Shown: positions 27,929 to 36,022, counted from the stretch's first letter. The stretch is 64,000 nt of DNA from Flagellimonas flava (GCF_900129665.1 NZ_FQWL01000002.1:124001-188000), one strand, 5' to 3'. Made by a program: numbers and translations. The notes: generated by a model from the letters alone, not told the origin.

Positions 27929-28698
27929 GGTTTAAATTCCCCTATTTTTCCTCGAATCCTATCCGCACCGGATTTAAGGATTTCTACATAATTTTTGAGT
28001 TCATTGATTTTAAATCTGTTTGCCGGTCCCGCCGCGCTTAAACTGGCCACAATTTCATTTCGTTGGTTGAAAATGGGAACCCCAACGCAAATCAGCCCAA
28101 TCTCATACTCCTCTCTATCAATGGCATACCCCTGGGCCCTGATTTTTATAAGTTCATTTTCCAAATCAAAGTGGTCGGCGATAGTGTTATCCGTAAACCG
28201 TTCCAAATCTGGACCTAAGATGTTTTTTGACCTTATTTCTTGATAACCAGAAAAGGAAAACGCCAGTAACACCTTACCCAAGCTGGAGCAATGTAGTGGC
28301 TTTGAAGAACCGATTGAGGAATTAATGGTTAATCCCTGAGGGCTTTTCACCTTATCCACATAATAGACCTGCTTATTCCGTAAGATAGCAATATGAACCG
28401 TTTCTGTAATATTCTCGGCAACTTTTACCAGTTCTGGATGGGTCCTGTCCACAAAAGCTGACTGAATGCGTACCCGATTTCCGAGCTCAAAAAGTTTTAA
28501 GCCCAATCCATATTTCCCTGAATCTGGATCTTGGTACATGGCTCCACTTTTTTCCATGTCGGACAAAAACCGATATACGGTACTTTTACTGGAATCCATT
28601 GTTTTTGCCAGCTCGGTAACGCTCCATTCCGGTTTCTCTATCGTAAAGTGCTCCAGTATAGCAAAGGTTTTGTTGACTGAACTTTTCAAGGATTTCAT
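27925..28698 (-). CDS. IclR-family regulator of the kynurenine operon
   Basis: 257 residues. Residues ~1-65 are the IclR winged HTH (SSVNKTFAILEHFTIEKPEWSV... KSTVYRFLSDMEKSG); residues ~75-250 are the effector domain (VHIAILRNKQVYYVDKV, KPLHCSSLGKVLLA, ICVGVPIFNQRNEIVASLSAAGP). It is encoded inside the operon, overlapping the decarboxylase stop and dehydrogenase start by four bases each, so it probably autoregulates. The palindrome at 29454-29480 is a candidate site. The likely effector is a pathway intermediate (inference). Confidence 0.92.
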   Translation of the reverse strand: MKSLKSSVNKTFAILEHFTIEKPEWSVTELAKTMDSSKSTVYRFLSDMEKSGAMYQDPDSGKYGLGLKLFELGNRVRIQSAFVDRTHPELVKVAENITETVHIAILRNKQVYYVDKVKSPQGLTINSSIGSSKPLHCSSLGKVLLAFSFSGYQEIRSKNILGPDLERFTDNTIADHFDLENELIKIRAQGYAIDREEYEIGLICVGVPIFNQRNEIVASLSAAGPANRFKINELKNYVEILKSGADRIRGKIGEFKP

Positions 28699-29459
28699 GC
28701 CTCAACCTTTATATTTACGCTTCCCAATTGTTCTGCCGTTACCTCAACCTTGTCACCACTATTAAGGTAAATGGAAGGAGTGGCCGCACCAGCCAAAACA
28801 ACCATGCCCCTTTTTAGGCCAAAACCATACTGAGTTGTTAGCTTGATGGCTTCCCATAAAGATGTCAACGGGTTGCCCAAAATACTATTCGAATTACCCG
28901 ATTCCATAGTTTTACCATTACAATTCAAGGTCATTGCTATATCAGAAATACCCGTTTCTGGAGTTTTCCATTGGCCAAGAACATATCCAGCCGCAAAGCA
29001 ATTGTCAGCAATCACATCCCAAAGCGAAAACTTAAAATCCCTATATCTGGAATCGCAGATTTCCATGGCAACCGCTACGCCGGAAGCCAAATCTTCCAGT
29101 GGTAGACCGCAATGTTCCATAGTAAGGTCTTCTTTTAAAAGAAAGGCTATCTCGGGTTCTGCCCTTGGTCGTATATAGTTGTTAAGATGTAGCACCCCAT
29201 CATTCGGGATCATCATTGTGTTGGTTAGCCTTCCCCAAATGGGGGCATTGACCCCAACCTGCTCCATTTTGGGTTTGCTGGTAAAGCCCATTTTTATTCC
29301 GGACAGCTGCTCCCCTTCCTCCAACTTAAGATCAATGATCTGTTGCTGGATTGCATAAGCATCCTCAAGGCCCAGTTCGTTTCCATACTTAACTTGAGTA
29401 ATAGGGAGACGAAGCTTTACCGCCTCATATAGATTATGGGCTAGATTATTGTGTTTCAT
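28695..29459 (-). CDS. 4-oxalocrotonate decarboxylase / 2-oxopent-4-enoate hydratase family
   Basis: 254 residues, fumarylacetoacetase-like hydratase/decarboxylase fold. The motif GIKMGFTSKPKMEQVGVNAP near residue 57 is diagnostic, as are the metal ligands in RPRAEPEIAFLLKED. In this setting it should decarboxylate 4-oxalocrotonate made by the 2-aminomuconate deaminase; the sister activity, hydration of 2-oxopent-4-enoate, cannot be separated by eye. It is the promoter-proximal gene of the operon. No companion aldolase or acetaldehyde dehydrogenase lies nearby. Confidence 0.88.
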   Translation of the reverse strand: MKHNNLAHNLYEAVKLRLPITQVKYGNELGLEDAYAIQQQIIDLKLEEGEQLSGIKMGFTSKPKMEQVGVNAPIWGRLTNTMMIPNDGVLHLNNYIRPRAEPEIAFLLKEDLTMEHCGLPLEDLASGVAVAMEICDSRYRDFKFSLWDVIADNCFAAGYVLGQWKTPETGISDIAMTLNCNGKTMESGNSNSILGNPLTSLWEAIKLTTQYGFGLKRGMVVLAGAATPSIYLNSGDKVEVTAEQLGSVNIKVEA

Positions 29460-29480
29460 TAAATGAAATAAGGTTTCATT
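29454..29480. promoter_or_regulatory. Candidate IclR operator: overlapping palindromes
   Basis: A perfect 15-base palindrome TTTCATTAAATGAAA (29454-29468) overlaps the first codon of the decarboxylase gene. Its right half AATGAAA pairs again, across TAAGG, with TTTCATT at 29474-29480, giving three half-sites. The 15-base palindrome with one central base is the size of known IclR-family sites. Lying just after the inferred start of transcription, it fits repression. Confidence 0.5.
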
Positions 29481-29486
29481 ATGTGA

Positions 29487-29518
29487 TAAATTTAGGAATA
29501 TAATTCTCAGGATTCAAA
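29487..29518 (-). promoter_or_regulatory. Promoter of the kynurenine operon
   Basis: Minus strand: TTTG at 29518-29515, 20-base spacer, TAAATTTA at 29494-29487 (7 of 8 to TAnnTTTG). Predicted start near 29481, directly at the edge of the palindromic operator. Confidence 0.5.
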
Positions 29519-29560
29519 AAAATTAAGGTTAAACTTAGGTAAGCAAAAAGCATAAAAAAA

Positions 29561-29578
29561 GCCTCCTGATCAGGAGGC
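29561..29578 (-). terminator. Intrinsic terminator after the DUF2911 gene
   Basis: Perfect 18-base palindrome GCCTCCTGATCAGGAGGC. On the minus strand it is followed by a T-rich run (complement of the seven A at 29554-29560), so it terminates transcription coming from 30720 to 29620 and insulates the kynurenine promoter. Confidence 0.85.
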
Positions 29579-29619
29579 TCTATTAAATTACAAAAGCTTA
29601 AACAACTATAGTTTCATGT

Positions 29620-30720
29620 CTATATCCCATAAGTGCCATCTTTTACTTCCCCGGAAATTTCCTCGATTCTGGATTTGAAATTATCTGGAGCACCTTTATG
29701 GGCTTTATCTAGAAGTCGCAACATTTCCTTGCCCTTTTTCTTGGTATGATATAGACTTATAGCCTTGTTCAGCTGCAAATACCACGTATCTGGGTGCTGT
29801 TCAAGGCTAGAGGTACTCATGGCCAACGCTTGCTCATATTGCTTTTGCCTCAACAAAAAGATAATAAACCCATTGAAATCGTAGGCTGGCGCTGATAACT
29901 TACTGGCTTCAGAAACTGTACTTGCCAATTCCTCATCCCTACCCAGTTTATCCAGTAGTCGGGCTTTGGTTGTTAAGTTGGAGAGGTTCTTATTGGCCGC
30001 AAAGCCATTATATCCACCATCTATGGAACGGTTGGCCCAGGTGAGCGCTTCCTCAAGGTTGGTATCATGTTGCAAGCACCAATTGGCTGCATCGTCCCAA
30101 GCTTCCCAACGATAGGTGTTTATTCCCCTAAGTTCATTTCTAAAGCTTTCTACAACCGTTTTGTTCAAATCTACACCAACAGTGAACGGTAACCTTTTGG
30201 TACCCCACTCCAGTGCCACCACAACGCTGTCATCTTTTCGGTCGATGAACTCAAAGTCGAGCTGCTCCGTATTTGGACAGGTTGCGCTGTTCACGTCTAT
30301 GGTGAGTGCGACATCATTTTCCATATCCAAATAGTAACTACCCCATTGATTGCTGTTATGGGCAAAAATCAGGGTATAGGTATTCTCCCTGGGAATTACA
30401 TGAAAACCATAGGCACCTGCCTCTAATTGCTTATCATTAATGGTAACGTCCGTGCCAAATTCAATGATGGTATTCATGTTGGCACCGGCCCGCCATGCCA
30501 TTGGAGTGCCGTTCTGCGGAATGACATCCGGATTGTTCCAAACATCACGCTCCCGAAGTGCAGGACTATGATAGCTTATAGTGATTTCTGTGACTCCCAA
30601 ACGTTGCATTTCAACCACCATTGGGCTAGATGTTGGGTAGGTCATCGTGTGAAAGGGATTGGATTGCCCAAAACCGGACATGGTAAACAGGCCCAAAAGG
30701 CCCAATACTATTTTTTTCAT
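29620..30720 (-). CDS. DUF2911 domain protein with C-terminal TPR region
   Basis: 366 residues with a signal peptide (LGLLGLFTMSGFGQ). Residues ~25-170 are DUF2911: VEMQRLGVTEITISYHSPA, GTPMAWRAGANMNTIIEFGTDV, AGAYGFHVIPRENTYTLIFA, WGSYYLDMENDVALTI. Residues ~200-366 are TPR-like helices (CLQHDTNLEEALTWANRSID, LLRQKQYEQALAMSTSSLEQ). It is a periplasmic protein of unknown function common in Bacteroidota. It is a single gene with its own terminator and is divergent from a membrane AraC regulator. Confidence 0.88.
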   Translation of the reverse strand: MKKIVLGLLGLFTMSGFGQSNPFHTMTYPTSSPMVVEMQRLGVTEITISYHSPALRERDVWNNPDVIPQNGTPMAWRAGANMNTIIEFGTDVTINDKQLEAGAYGFHVIPRENTYTLIFAHNSNQWGSYYLDMENDVALTIDVNSATCPNTEQLDFEFIDRKDDSVVVALEWGTKRLPFTVGVDLNKTVVESFRNELRGINTYRWEAWDDAANWCLQHDTNLEEALTWANRSIDGGYNGFAANKNLSNLTTKARLLDKLGRDEELASTVSEASKLSAPAYDFNGFIIFLLRQKQYEQALAMSTSSLEQHPDTWYLQLNKAISLYHTKKKGKEMLRLLDKAHKGAPDNFKSRIEEISGEVKDGTYGI

Positions 30721-30953
30721 CTTAAAGGGTTTGATGCGCCAAGCTATGCTCCAATCGTTATGAGAACCTCTAGATTTTGAAAATGCAGAATAAGATTATG
30801 ATAATTTTAACAGGGCAATGACATCGGACCAAGACCAATCAAGAGCTAATTTGCAAGTCATCAAAAATGAAGGAAGGTTGCGATTCATACTAAACCTATC
30901 AACAAATTGAAAGGTCATAAATTTATCTTTAGTTATAATTATAGTTTTATACC

Positions 30954-31952
30954 ATGTATTTGGCCCTAATTGTGTTCACGTCCGTTGCCGCTAGCATGTC
31001 GTTTTTTATGGTTGCTTACCTATTTTTTGTTTCCAAAGGAGGCACCATTAAAAAAACCGCCCTGATTCTACTGTTATTGGCCATCACCTTACGAATTTCA
31101 AAGTCCGCTTTCTATTTTTTGCTCTATCCAAAATTGCAGTTATGGTTTTTGGTCTGGGGCTTTGTAGGGTTTTCAATGATTGGGCCTTTCGTTTACAACT
31201 ATTATAGGCCAATCTTGGGAAAAAACTCCCAGTCCAAGATATCCACACAATTGCTGCACCTAGTGTTCCCAGTAATAGGCTTATCGCTTTTGATAGGTTT
31301 TCCTTACTATGTTTCCCTTTTGTACCTTCTGTGTTTGGCAAGCATGGGAATGTACCTACTGGCCTCGTGGAGATTGCAATCCCAAAGAAAATCGGGAATA
31401 GGCCATCAGGAACGAAAATGGGAACATGTATTATTTGTTTGTTTACTATTCCTTTTTGCCGCATTTACCTTACCCTACATCATTCCGTACAACGAGTCCT
31501 ATTCTTTGGGGACCGCAATTGCTTCACTTGTGATATGCTTTATGTTCTTCTTTTTTTTAAAGTATGCCCCAAAACTGTCAAGTTTAGAAAAAAAGCAAGG
31601 CGTGGACCCAGAAACAGCACGTCTAATTATTGAGACACTGGAGCAAGGATTGCACTATAGGGAGGCTTCTTTCTCCCTACATTCGTTTTCGGAACAACTA
31701 GGTATACCCAAGTATATTATCACCCAAGCGATCAAAGAAGTATATGGCAAATCGTTCCATGCAGCCATCAATAGTTTTAGAATTCAGGATATTCTGGAAA
31801 AACTTAAGCACAATCTAAATCAGGACGATAAGATAGAGACATTGGCTTACGATGTAGGCTTTAAGAATATTTCCACCTTTTATGCGGTATTTAAAAAAGA
31901 AACTGATATGTCTCCGCGTGAATACCAACAGAAGATGGCTCAAGGACTTTAG
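30954..31952 (+). CDS. Membrane-anchored AraC-type regulator
   Basis: 332 residues. The first ~210 residues hold about six or seven hydrophobic segments (for example LALIVFTSVAASMSFFMVAY, LWFLVWGFVGFSMIG, VLFVCLLFLFAAFTLPYII, LGTAIASLVICFMFFFFL). The C-terminal ~100 residues are an AraC HTH (FSLHSFSEQLGIPKYIITQAI, IETLAYDVGFKNISTFYAVFKK, SPREYQQKM). This transmembrane-sensor-plus-AraC layout is common in Bacteroidota. It is divergent from the DUF2911 gene (233-base gap), and its stop codon overlaps that of the convergent DUF5777 gene. Confidence 0.88.
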   Translation: MYLALIVFTSVAASMSFFMVAYLFFVSKGGTIKKTALILLLLAITLRISKSAFYFLLYPKLQLWFLVWGFVGFSMIGPFVYNYYRPILGKNSQSKISTQLLHLVFPVIGLSLLIGFPYYVSLLYLLCLASMGMYLLASWRLQSQRKSGIGHQERKWEHVLFVCLLFLFAAFTLPYIIPYNESYSLGTAIASLVICFMFFFFLKYAPKLSSLEKKQGVDPETARLIIETLEQGLHYREASFSLHSFSEQLGIPKYIITQAIKEVYGKSFHAAINSFRIQDILEKLKHNLNQDDKIETLAYDVGFKNISTFYAVFKKETDMSPREYQQKMAQGL

Positions 31953-31957
31953 TCCTT
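31942..31957. terminator. Hairpin spanning two convergent stop codons
   Basis: AAGGACT-TT-AGTCCTT covers the TAG of the AraC gene (31950-31952) and the TAA of the DUF5777 gene (31951-31949). It could act as a weak bidirectional terminator; T-runs are short. Confidence 0.35.
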
Positions 31958-32881
31958 TTGCTTTAACCCTTTCAGTTTGCGTTTCAGGTGAAGCACATAG
32001 GTGAAGTTAAATCCGAAATTGAGGTTGGGGTTTTTAAAGTTGAAGTTGTTCTTTGTTCCCGTTATAAAAGAATCTTCCACCATACTCGGGGCATTGGTCA
32101 ACATAAATTGAAGCATGACATCCCCAATTTCCCAATTCACCCCTAACCCAAATGGACCATAGGTATCAAAACTGTCCAATGGATTGAAAACCGTGTAGTA
32201 CTCGGACACCAAAGACACATGATGGCTTAGCTTATATCTGCCGCCAATCCCCAGGGCCATATGGTTACGGGCGTCAATATCACCGTAACGAACACTCCTA
32301 TGTACAAAGGTAGGTGTCAACTGCAGGGAGAAATTGGGGCCAAATTTTCTGGCGATGAGCAACTGGGAGGTATATGATAATCTATTGGAAAAGCTATCAT
32401 CAACATCGGGCAGGATCAGGCCTTCACTAAAATAACTCGCATTTTGAAAAATAGTAATGCTGAACGGGGAACCCTCTCCCTTAGGTCGTTGGCGAACCAA
32501 ACGATATTTGAGATAACCATCAAAGAGTCCATCCCAGGTGGATCCACCAAACCCTGTGGACAACCGATCACTGATACCATATTCCAGCGCAATACGGGCG
32601 TTCATTTTATCCACTCCAAAACTTTGGGATTGCAAGGCCGGAGTATTCCAAAAACGGTTGGACAGCATGATTTCCAAAATTCCCTTTTTACGGGTTTCCA
32701 CGGAATGCCCATAGGTAATTCTGGTCGTTTTAAAAGTTGCGGATACATAGGTAGGAACCGTATCCTTGTGCTCCTGCTCCAAAATATCCAGCAAGCCTTC
32801 CTGTCCCAAAACCGGAACGGCCATAACCACAAGCGTCCAAAAAGTAAAAACTGCCCTAATTCGCATAAGGTTCGCATTCAA
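31949..32881 (-). CDS. DUF5777 family outer-membrane beta-barrel (copy 2)
   Basis: 310 residues, signal peptide ending VPVLGQ. The DUF5777 pattern is clear: VPTYVSATFKTTRITYGHSVE, ARIALEYGISDRLSTGFGGS, DGYLKYRLVRQR, LSYTSQLLIARKFGPNFSLQ, MALGIGGRYKLSHHVSL, and the terminal aromatic-rich strand LNFGFNFTYVLHLKR. It should form an outer-membrane barrel; its transport or anchoring role is unknown. It is the last gene of the duplicated module and overlaps the YceI gene by 26 bases. A related barrel lies at 34214-35059. Confidence 0.85.
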   Translation of the reverse strand: MNANLMRIRAVFTFWTLVVMAVPVLGQEGLLDILEQEHKDTVPTYVSATFKTTRITYGHSVETRKKGILEIMLSNRFWNTPALQSQSFGVDKMNARIALEYGISDRLSTGFGGSTWDGLFDGYLKYRLVRQRPKGEGSPFSITIFQNASYFSEGLILPDVDDSFSNRLSYTSQLLIARKFGPNFSLQLTPTFVHRSVRYGDIDARNHMALGIGGRYKLSHHVSLVSEYYTVFNPLDSFDTYGPFGLGVNWEIGDVMLQFMLTNAPSMVEDSFITGTKNNFNFKNPNLNFGFNFTYVLHLKRKLKGLKQKD

Positions 32882-33410
32882 ATCTAAAATCCACTGAAAT
32901 CGTCTTTGCTATATTACCGGCCAACAAGGGCGGTATTTTAATTTGATAATCCTGTACCAGTGCCTCAAAGGTTCCGGACAGTACAAAAATCTGGTCTTTG
33001 CGTTCTATTTTCGTCTTAATTTCCAAAACTTTTGTAACGCCATGCATGGAAAAGTTTCCTTTCACAATGCGCGTTTGTTCACCTTCCAAACCGGAATCAA
33101 ACCCTTGAATCTGACCCTCAAAAGAGGCTTTTGGATAAATATCCGATTCCACATAGCTCTCGTTAAAATGTTCCCGCATCAATGCCTTTTCAAAGATAAA
33201 GGCATTCATGAGCATGCTCACCGCAATTTCCCCTGATGTCAAATCAATGATGCCCAACACCTGATTATTCTCTGCCTTGATATGCTCTACCGAGGTATAT
33301 GAAAAGAACGAGACCTGGCCTTGTCTTGCAATAACCCTAGCAGATTCCTGACCATGCGCAAACATGGCAAAAAACATAAAAACAGGAAAAAGCTTGTTTA
33401 CTTTACTCAT
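32856..33410 (-). CDS. YceI-family protein (copy 2)
   Basis: 184 residues with a signal peptide (LFPVFMFFAMFAHGQ). YceI lipocalin-like features: GQVSFFSYTSVEHIKAENNQ, MNAFIFEKALMREHFNESYV, YPKASFEGQIQGF, GNFSMHGVTKVLEIKTKI. Characterised YceI proteins bind isoprenoid lipids in the periplasm. The start overlaps the stop of the OB-fold gene by eight bases, and the 3' end overlaps the DUF5777 start, so translation is probably coupled. Paralogue of the protein at 35452-36015. Confidence 0.92.
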   Translation of the reverse strand: MSKVNKLFPVFMFFAMFAHGQESARVIARQGQVSFFSYTSVEHIKAENNQVLGIIDLTSGEIAVSMLMNAFIFEKALMREHFNESYVESDIYPKASFEGQIQGFDSGLEGEQTRIVKGNFSMHGVTKVLEIKTKIERKDQIFVLSGTFEALVQDYQIKIPPLLAGNIAKTISVDFRFECEPYAN

Positions 33411-33852
33411 CGACGATTACACAATTCAAAAAAATTGCGTCTTTTAAAAATCCTTTATATATCCCCTTTACTTTTACGGTATCCCCCATTTGGAGCTTCC
33501 TGACAGACTCTCGCTCCCCTTTCAGCATATCACAAATCACCGCCGGGTGGTCCTCCAAACCCGCCCTTAGAATTATCGTGATGCGGTCGTTTCGGTCGTT
33601 GACTTCTTTCACAGCACCAGTGATTTCCACCACTTTTTCCGCTTTGATATTTTTTTGGGCCGATTGGTCTCCGGTCAAGGTCGAAATCAGATCGGGCGCT
33701 TTGTAAAAAAACTCGGGTTCCACTTTGGCCATATCTTTTTCAATAGGATTGAAATAAAACCAGAGTCCGGAAGCCACTAAGGCCACAACTAGGACAATGA
33801 ACCAAAATCTTGCCCCAAAGATGTTTTTTACGTTACCCAATGTTACTTTCAT
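33403..33852 (-). CDS. Membrane-anchored OB-fold (tRNA_anti-like) protein, copy 2
   Basis: 149 residues from the ATG at 33852; upstream in-frame starts give a non-hydrophobic leader and are not preferred. One N-terminal membrane span (WFIVLVVALVASGLWFYF, about residues 16-34) precedes a tRNA_anti-like OB domain: KAEKVVEITGAVKEVNDRNDRITIIL, VRKLQMGDTVKVKGIYKGFL, DAIFLNCVIV. The OB domain should face the periplasm. The ligand is unknown. Partner gene of the YceI immediately downstream; a diverged copy lies at 35072-35455. Confidence 0.78.
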   Translation of the reverse strand: MKVTLGNVKNIFGARFWFIVLVVALVASGLWFYFNPIEKDMAKVEPEFFYKAPDLISTLTGDQSAQKNIKAEKVVEITGAVKEVNDRNDRITIILRAGLEDHPAVICDMLKGERESVRKLQMGDTVKVKGIYKGFLKDAIFLNCVIVDE

Positions 33853-33921
33853 TAAAGCCCGGGGCATAGCAATACAACCCCGGGCCAAATCTACTAAATC
33901 TAATTTCCCTTTTCAAAAGCC

Positions 33922-34203
33922 TTAAGCCGCATTGCTTCCCATACCGTTACATCGGCATAGTGGCGGCACATAATTTTCTTCCTTGATGGTATCACCCGTG
34001 GGGGGATGACCCATTTCCATTAGTTTATTGAGCGCCAAGGACAGCTCGTTGGCCTTTATGAATTGAAAAACGACCAGTGATTCCATGGGATAGGCAAATA
34101 CATTTGTGATGTCATCAATGCCCATCAATTCTTTTACCATTTCCGAACCGCAATCCATGCAAAATCCCGGTTCCACTATAATTCTTGCTAAGCTTTTTTT
34201 CAT
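33922..34203 (-). CDS. Small Cys-motif, ferredoxin-like-fold protein of unknown function
   Basis: 93 residues from the ATG at 34203. A longer frame runs into the upstream barrel gene, so this start leaves a 10-base spacer. The sequence KSLARIIVEPGFCMDCGSEMVKEL has a CxxC placed like the metal loop of HMA-type beta-alpha-beta-beta-alpha-beta domains, followed by ITNVFAYPMESLVVFQF and a helix NELSLALNKLMEMG. A second CxC motif (PLCRCNGMG) closes the protein. Cytoplasmic metal or redox handling is a guess. It lies between the two YceI/OB/DUF5777 units. Confidence 0.65.
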   Translation of the reverse strand: MKKSLARIIVEPGFCMDCGSEMVKELMGIDDITNVFAYPMESLVVFQFIKANELSLALNKLMEMGHPPTGDTIKEENYVPPLCRCNGMGSNAA

Positions 34204-34213
34204 GGTGGCAGTT

Positions 34214-35059
34214 TTAAAAAACACGTGATATATTAAATCCAAAGAAAATATCCCCTTCACCCCAGTCTCCGGTTGCCTGACCCAAGAAATAATTGGTATT
34301 CATGGGTTGGGCATTGGTGAAATGCAATTGGAACACATGTCCGCCTGTCTCCAGGTCGAATCCTATGGAAAGTGGGTTTTTAAAGGGCGAGTTCTCGCTT
34401 CTGTTAAAATGGAGTCCATAGTCCACATTCAGGCTCCATCGCTTTGTCAGCTTGTGCCTTCCACCAATCCCAAGGGCGTATTGCGAATTATCCTGTTCGT
34501 CTAAGGCCTCAAAATTGTTATGGAAAAAAGTGGGTGCCAACTGAAACGAAAAGTCTTTGCTCACTTTTCTTGAAATCAATAGCTGGGACGCATACGCCAG
34601 CTTATGTTTGAACTCCAAAAGAGGCAAGGTTTCCTCACTTAGCGAAGTGTTCAGGAGCACGCTGTTATGGAGTACCACAGTAACCGGCATACCTCCAATT
34701 TTCTGACGTAGCAACCTAAGTTTTAGCGAACTTTCATAGGTTTTTTGAAAGGAACTTCTGGAGAGTCCGATGTTAATACCGTCGGTAATGCCATAAATAA
34801 GATTCAGCCGAGTTACCGCCTGATCTAGTCCAAAAAAATCCTCTATTCCGGTTTTAATGGTTCCAAATCGGTGAGAAACCACAAAATAGAGCTCTTTTTG
34901 CGAGACCATTTTGGTGGATTCGAAATTCACAATTTTCAGCCCTTTGAAAGCCGCGGTTTCATAATCTGGCGGGGTCTCGGTATCTATTTCATCAAGGAGT
35001 GCATCCTGGCCCAACACCAAGTAAGGTAACAGCAGCACTGTGTAAAGTATGTTTTTCAT
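34214..35059 (-). CDS. DUF5777 family outer-membrane beta-barrel (copy 1)
   Basis: 281 residues, signal peptide ending VLGQDALLDE. DUF5777 hallmarks: FKGLKIVNFESTKMVSQKELY, SHRFGTIKTGIEDFFGLDQA, YGITDGINIGLSRSS, LKLRLLRQ, LAYASQLLISRKVSKDFSFQ, YALGIGGRHKLTKRWSL. The final strand DIFFGFNISRVF ends in phenylalanine as in BAM substrates. Role unknown. Clearly related to, but much diverged from, the barrel at 31949-32881, so the duplication is old. Confidence 0.85.
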   Translation of the reverse strand: MKNILYTVLLLPYLVLGQDALLDEIDTETPPDYETAAFKGLKIVNFESTKMVSQKELYFVVSHRFGTIKTGIEDFFGLDQAVTRLNLIYGITDGINIGLSRSSFQKTYESSLKLRLLRQKIGGMPVTVVLHNSVLLNTSLSEETLPLLEFKHKLAYASQLLISRKVSKDFSFQLAPTFFHNNFEALDEQDNSQYALGIGGRHKLTKRWSLNVDYGLHFNRSENSPFKNPLSIGFDLETGGHVFQLHFTNAQPMNTNYFLGQATGDWGEGDIFFGFNISRVF

Positions 35060-35071
35060 TTGTTTATTTGA

Positions 35072-35455
35072 TTAGTTTACGATGCTTGCCTGGTCTATTT
35101 TAACAAGTTCTAGCAGGTCGTCATAGCCTACACACCTTCCCTTTATAGCCAGGGAATCCCCATTTGAGAGCTCCAATGCCATATCAATGAAGTTGACCTG
35201 TATCTTGTTGTCCAGTATGACTGAATTCTTTTCCATTTCGGTAATTGTCCCGGACGCTATAATGGTTTGATCAACAAAGCGCTTTCCGCCTTCCCTGTTC
35301 CAATCCATGAATAGCTGTTCAGCGGAGAGGTCAAAGACCGCTTCTTCTTCTGAAATACTCCTATGCTCGCCCGAGAGGAATGCGTAGCCGAGCCAAACCA
35401 TGGCGAGAGTGAAAAAAGCAACCAATACTGCGAAAGTCCATTTCCTGCGATTCAT
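35072..35455 (-). CDS. Membrane-anchored OB-fold (tRNA_anti-like) protein, copy 1
   Basis: 127 residues: an N-terminal membrane span (FAVLVAFFTLAMVWLGYAFL), then a tRNA_anti-like OB domain (SAEQLFMDWNREGGKRFVDQ, IIASGTITEMEKNSVILDN, LSNGDSLAIKGRCVGYDDLL). The phrase about sufficient space for a membrane-anchored periplasmic OB fold fits the second copy at 33403-33852. The start overlaps the YceI copy 1 stop by four bases (ATGA). Ligand unknown. Confidence 0.78.
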   Translation of the reverse strand: MNRRKWTFAVLVAFFTLAMVWLGYAFLSGEHRSISEEEAVFDLSAEQLFMDWNREGGKRFVDQTIIASGTITEMEKNSVILDNKIQVNFIDMALELSNGDSLAIKGRCVGYDDLLELVKIDQASIVN

Positions 35456-36015
35456 TTCTTGGCGAGTTTAAAATCAATCTTCACCTGCACTTCCTTGGCA
35501 ATTTTATTCCGAACTATTTTCGGTATTTTGATATCAAAATCTGCCGGAGTAACTATAAAATCACCAAGTATTGCCAACTTATCACCAGCTCGTTGCACGG
35601 TGACAATGGTTTCAATCTCCTTATCCTTGCCGTGGAAGGCTAGTTTGCCCTTTAGATTAACTTTAGAGCTTTCAGTTTGAAGTTCCTCCAACTTAAAATC
35701 GACCAACTTTCCTTTGAAAATTGCCTTGGGGTAACTATCGGATTCCGCATAGTTCTCGTTGAAATGTTCCTGCATCAACGCATTTTTAAATCGGAAGGCT
35801 TTTACAAGGGCCAAGGAAGCTATATCATTGGTCTGGGCATCAAAAATGGTGGTAACGGTCTCATTGGTGGCCTTCACCTCCTCGAACAACTTCTCAGAGG
35901 CTTCAAAAATGATTATCCCATTCTTATCAATGTATTTTTCCTGGGCATTTACACCAATCAATCCAAGAAAAACCAATACAAAACCTAATACTCCTTTCAA
36001 CATCTGTTTTGGCAT
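35452..36015 (-). CDS. YceI-family protein (copy 1)
   Basis: 187 residues from ATG at 36015 (an ATG at 36003 is possible). The frame extends into the cytochrome gene, so the longer start is rejected. Signal peptide GVLGFVLVFLGLIGVNAQ. YceI features match copy 2 closely in the core: LVKAFRFKNALMQEHFNENY, YPKAIFKGKLVDFK, LKGKLAFHGKDKEIETIV. Isoprenoid or quinone binding in the periplasm is the family role. Seven bases follow the cytochrome gene, and the OB-fold gene overlaps its stop. Confidence 0.92.
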   Translation of the reverse strand: MPKQMLKGVLGFVLVFLGLIGVNAQEKYIDKNGIIIFEASEKLFEEVKATNETVTTIFDAQTNDIASLALVKAFRFKNALMQEHFNENYAESDSYPKAIFKGKLVDFKLEELQTESSKVNLKGKLAFHGKDKEIETIVTVQRAGDKLAILGDFIVTPADFDIKIPKIVRNKIAKEVQVKIDFKLAKK

Positions 36016-36022
36016 TTCCAAA

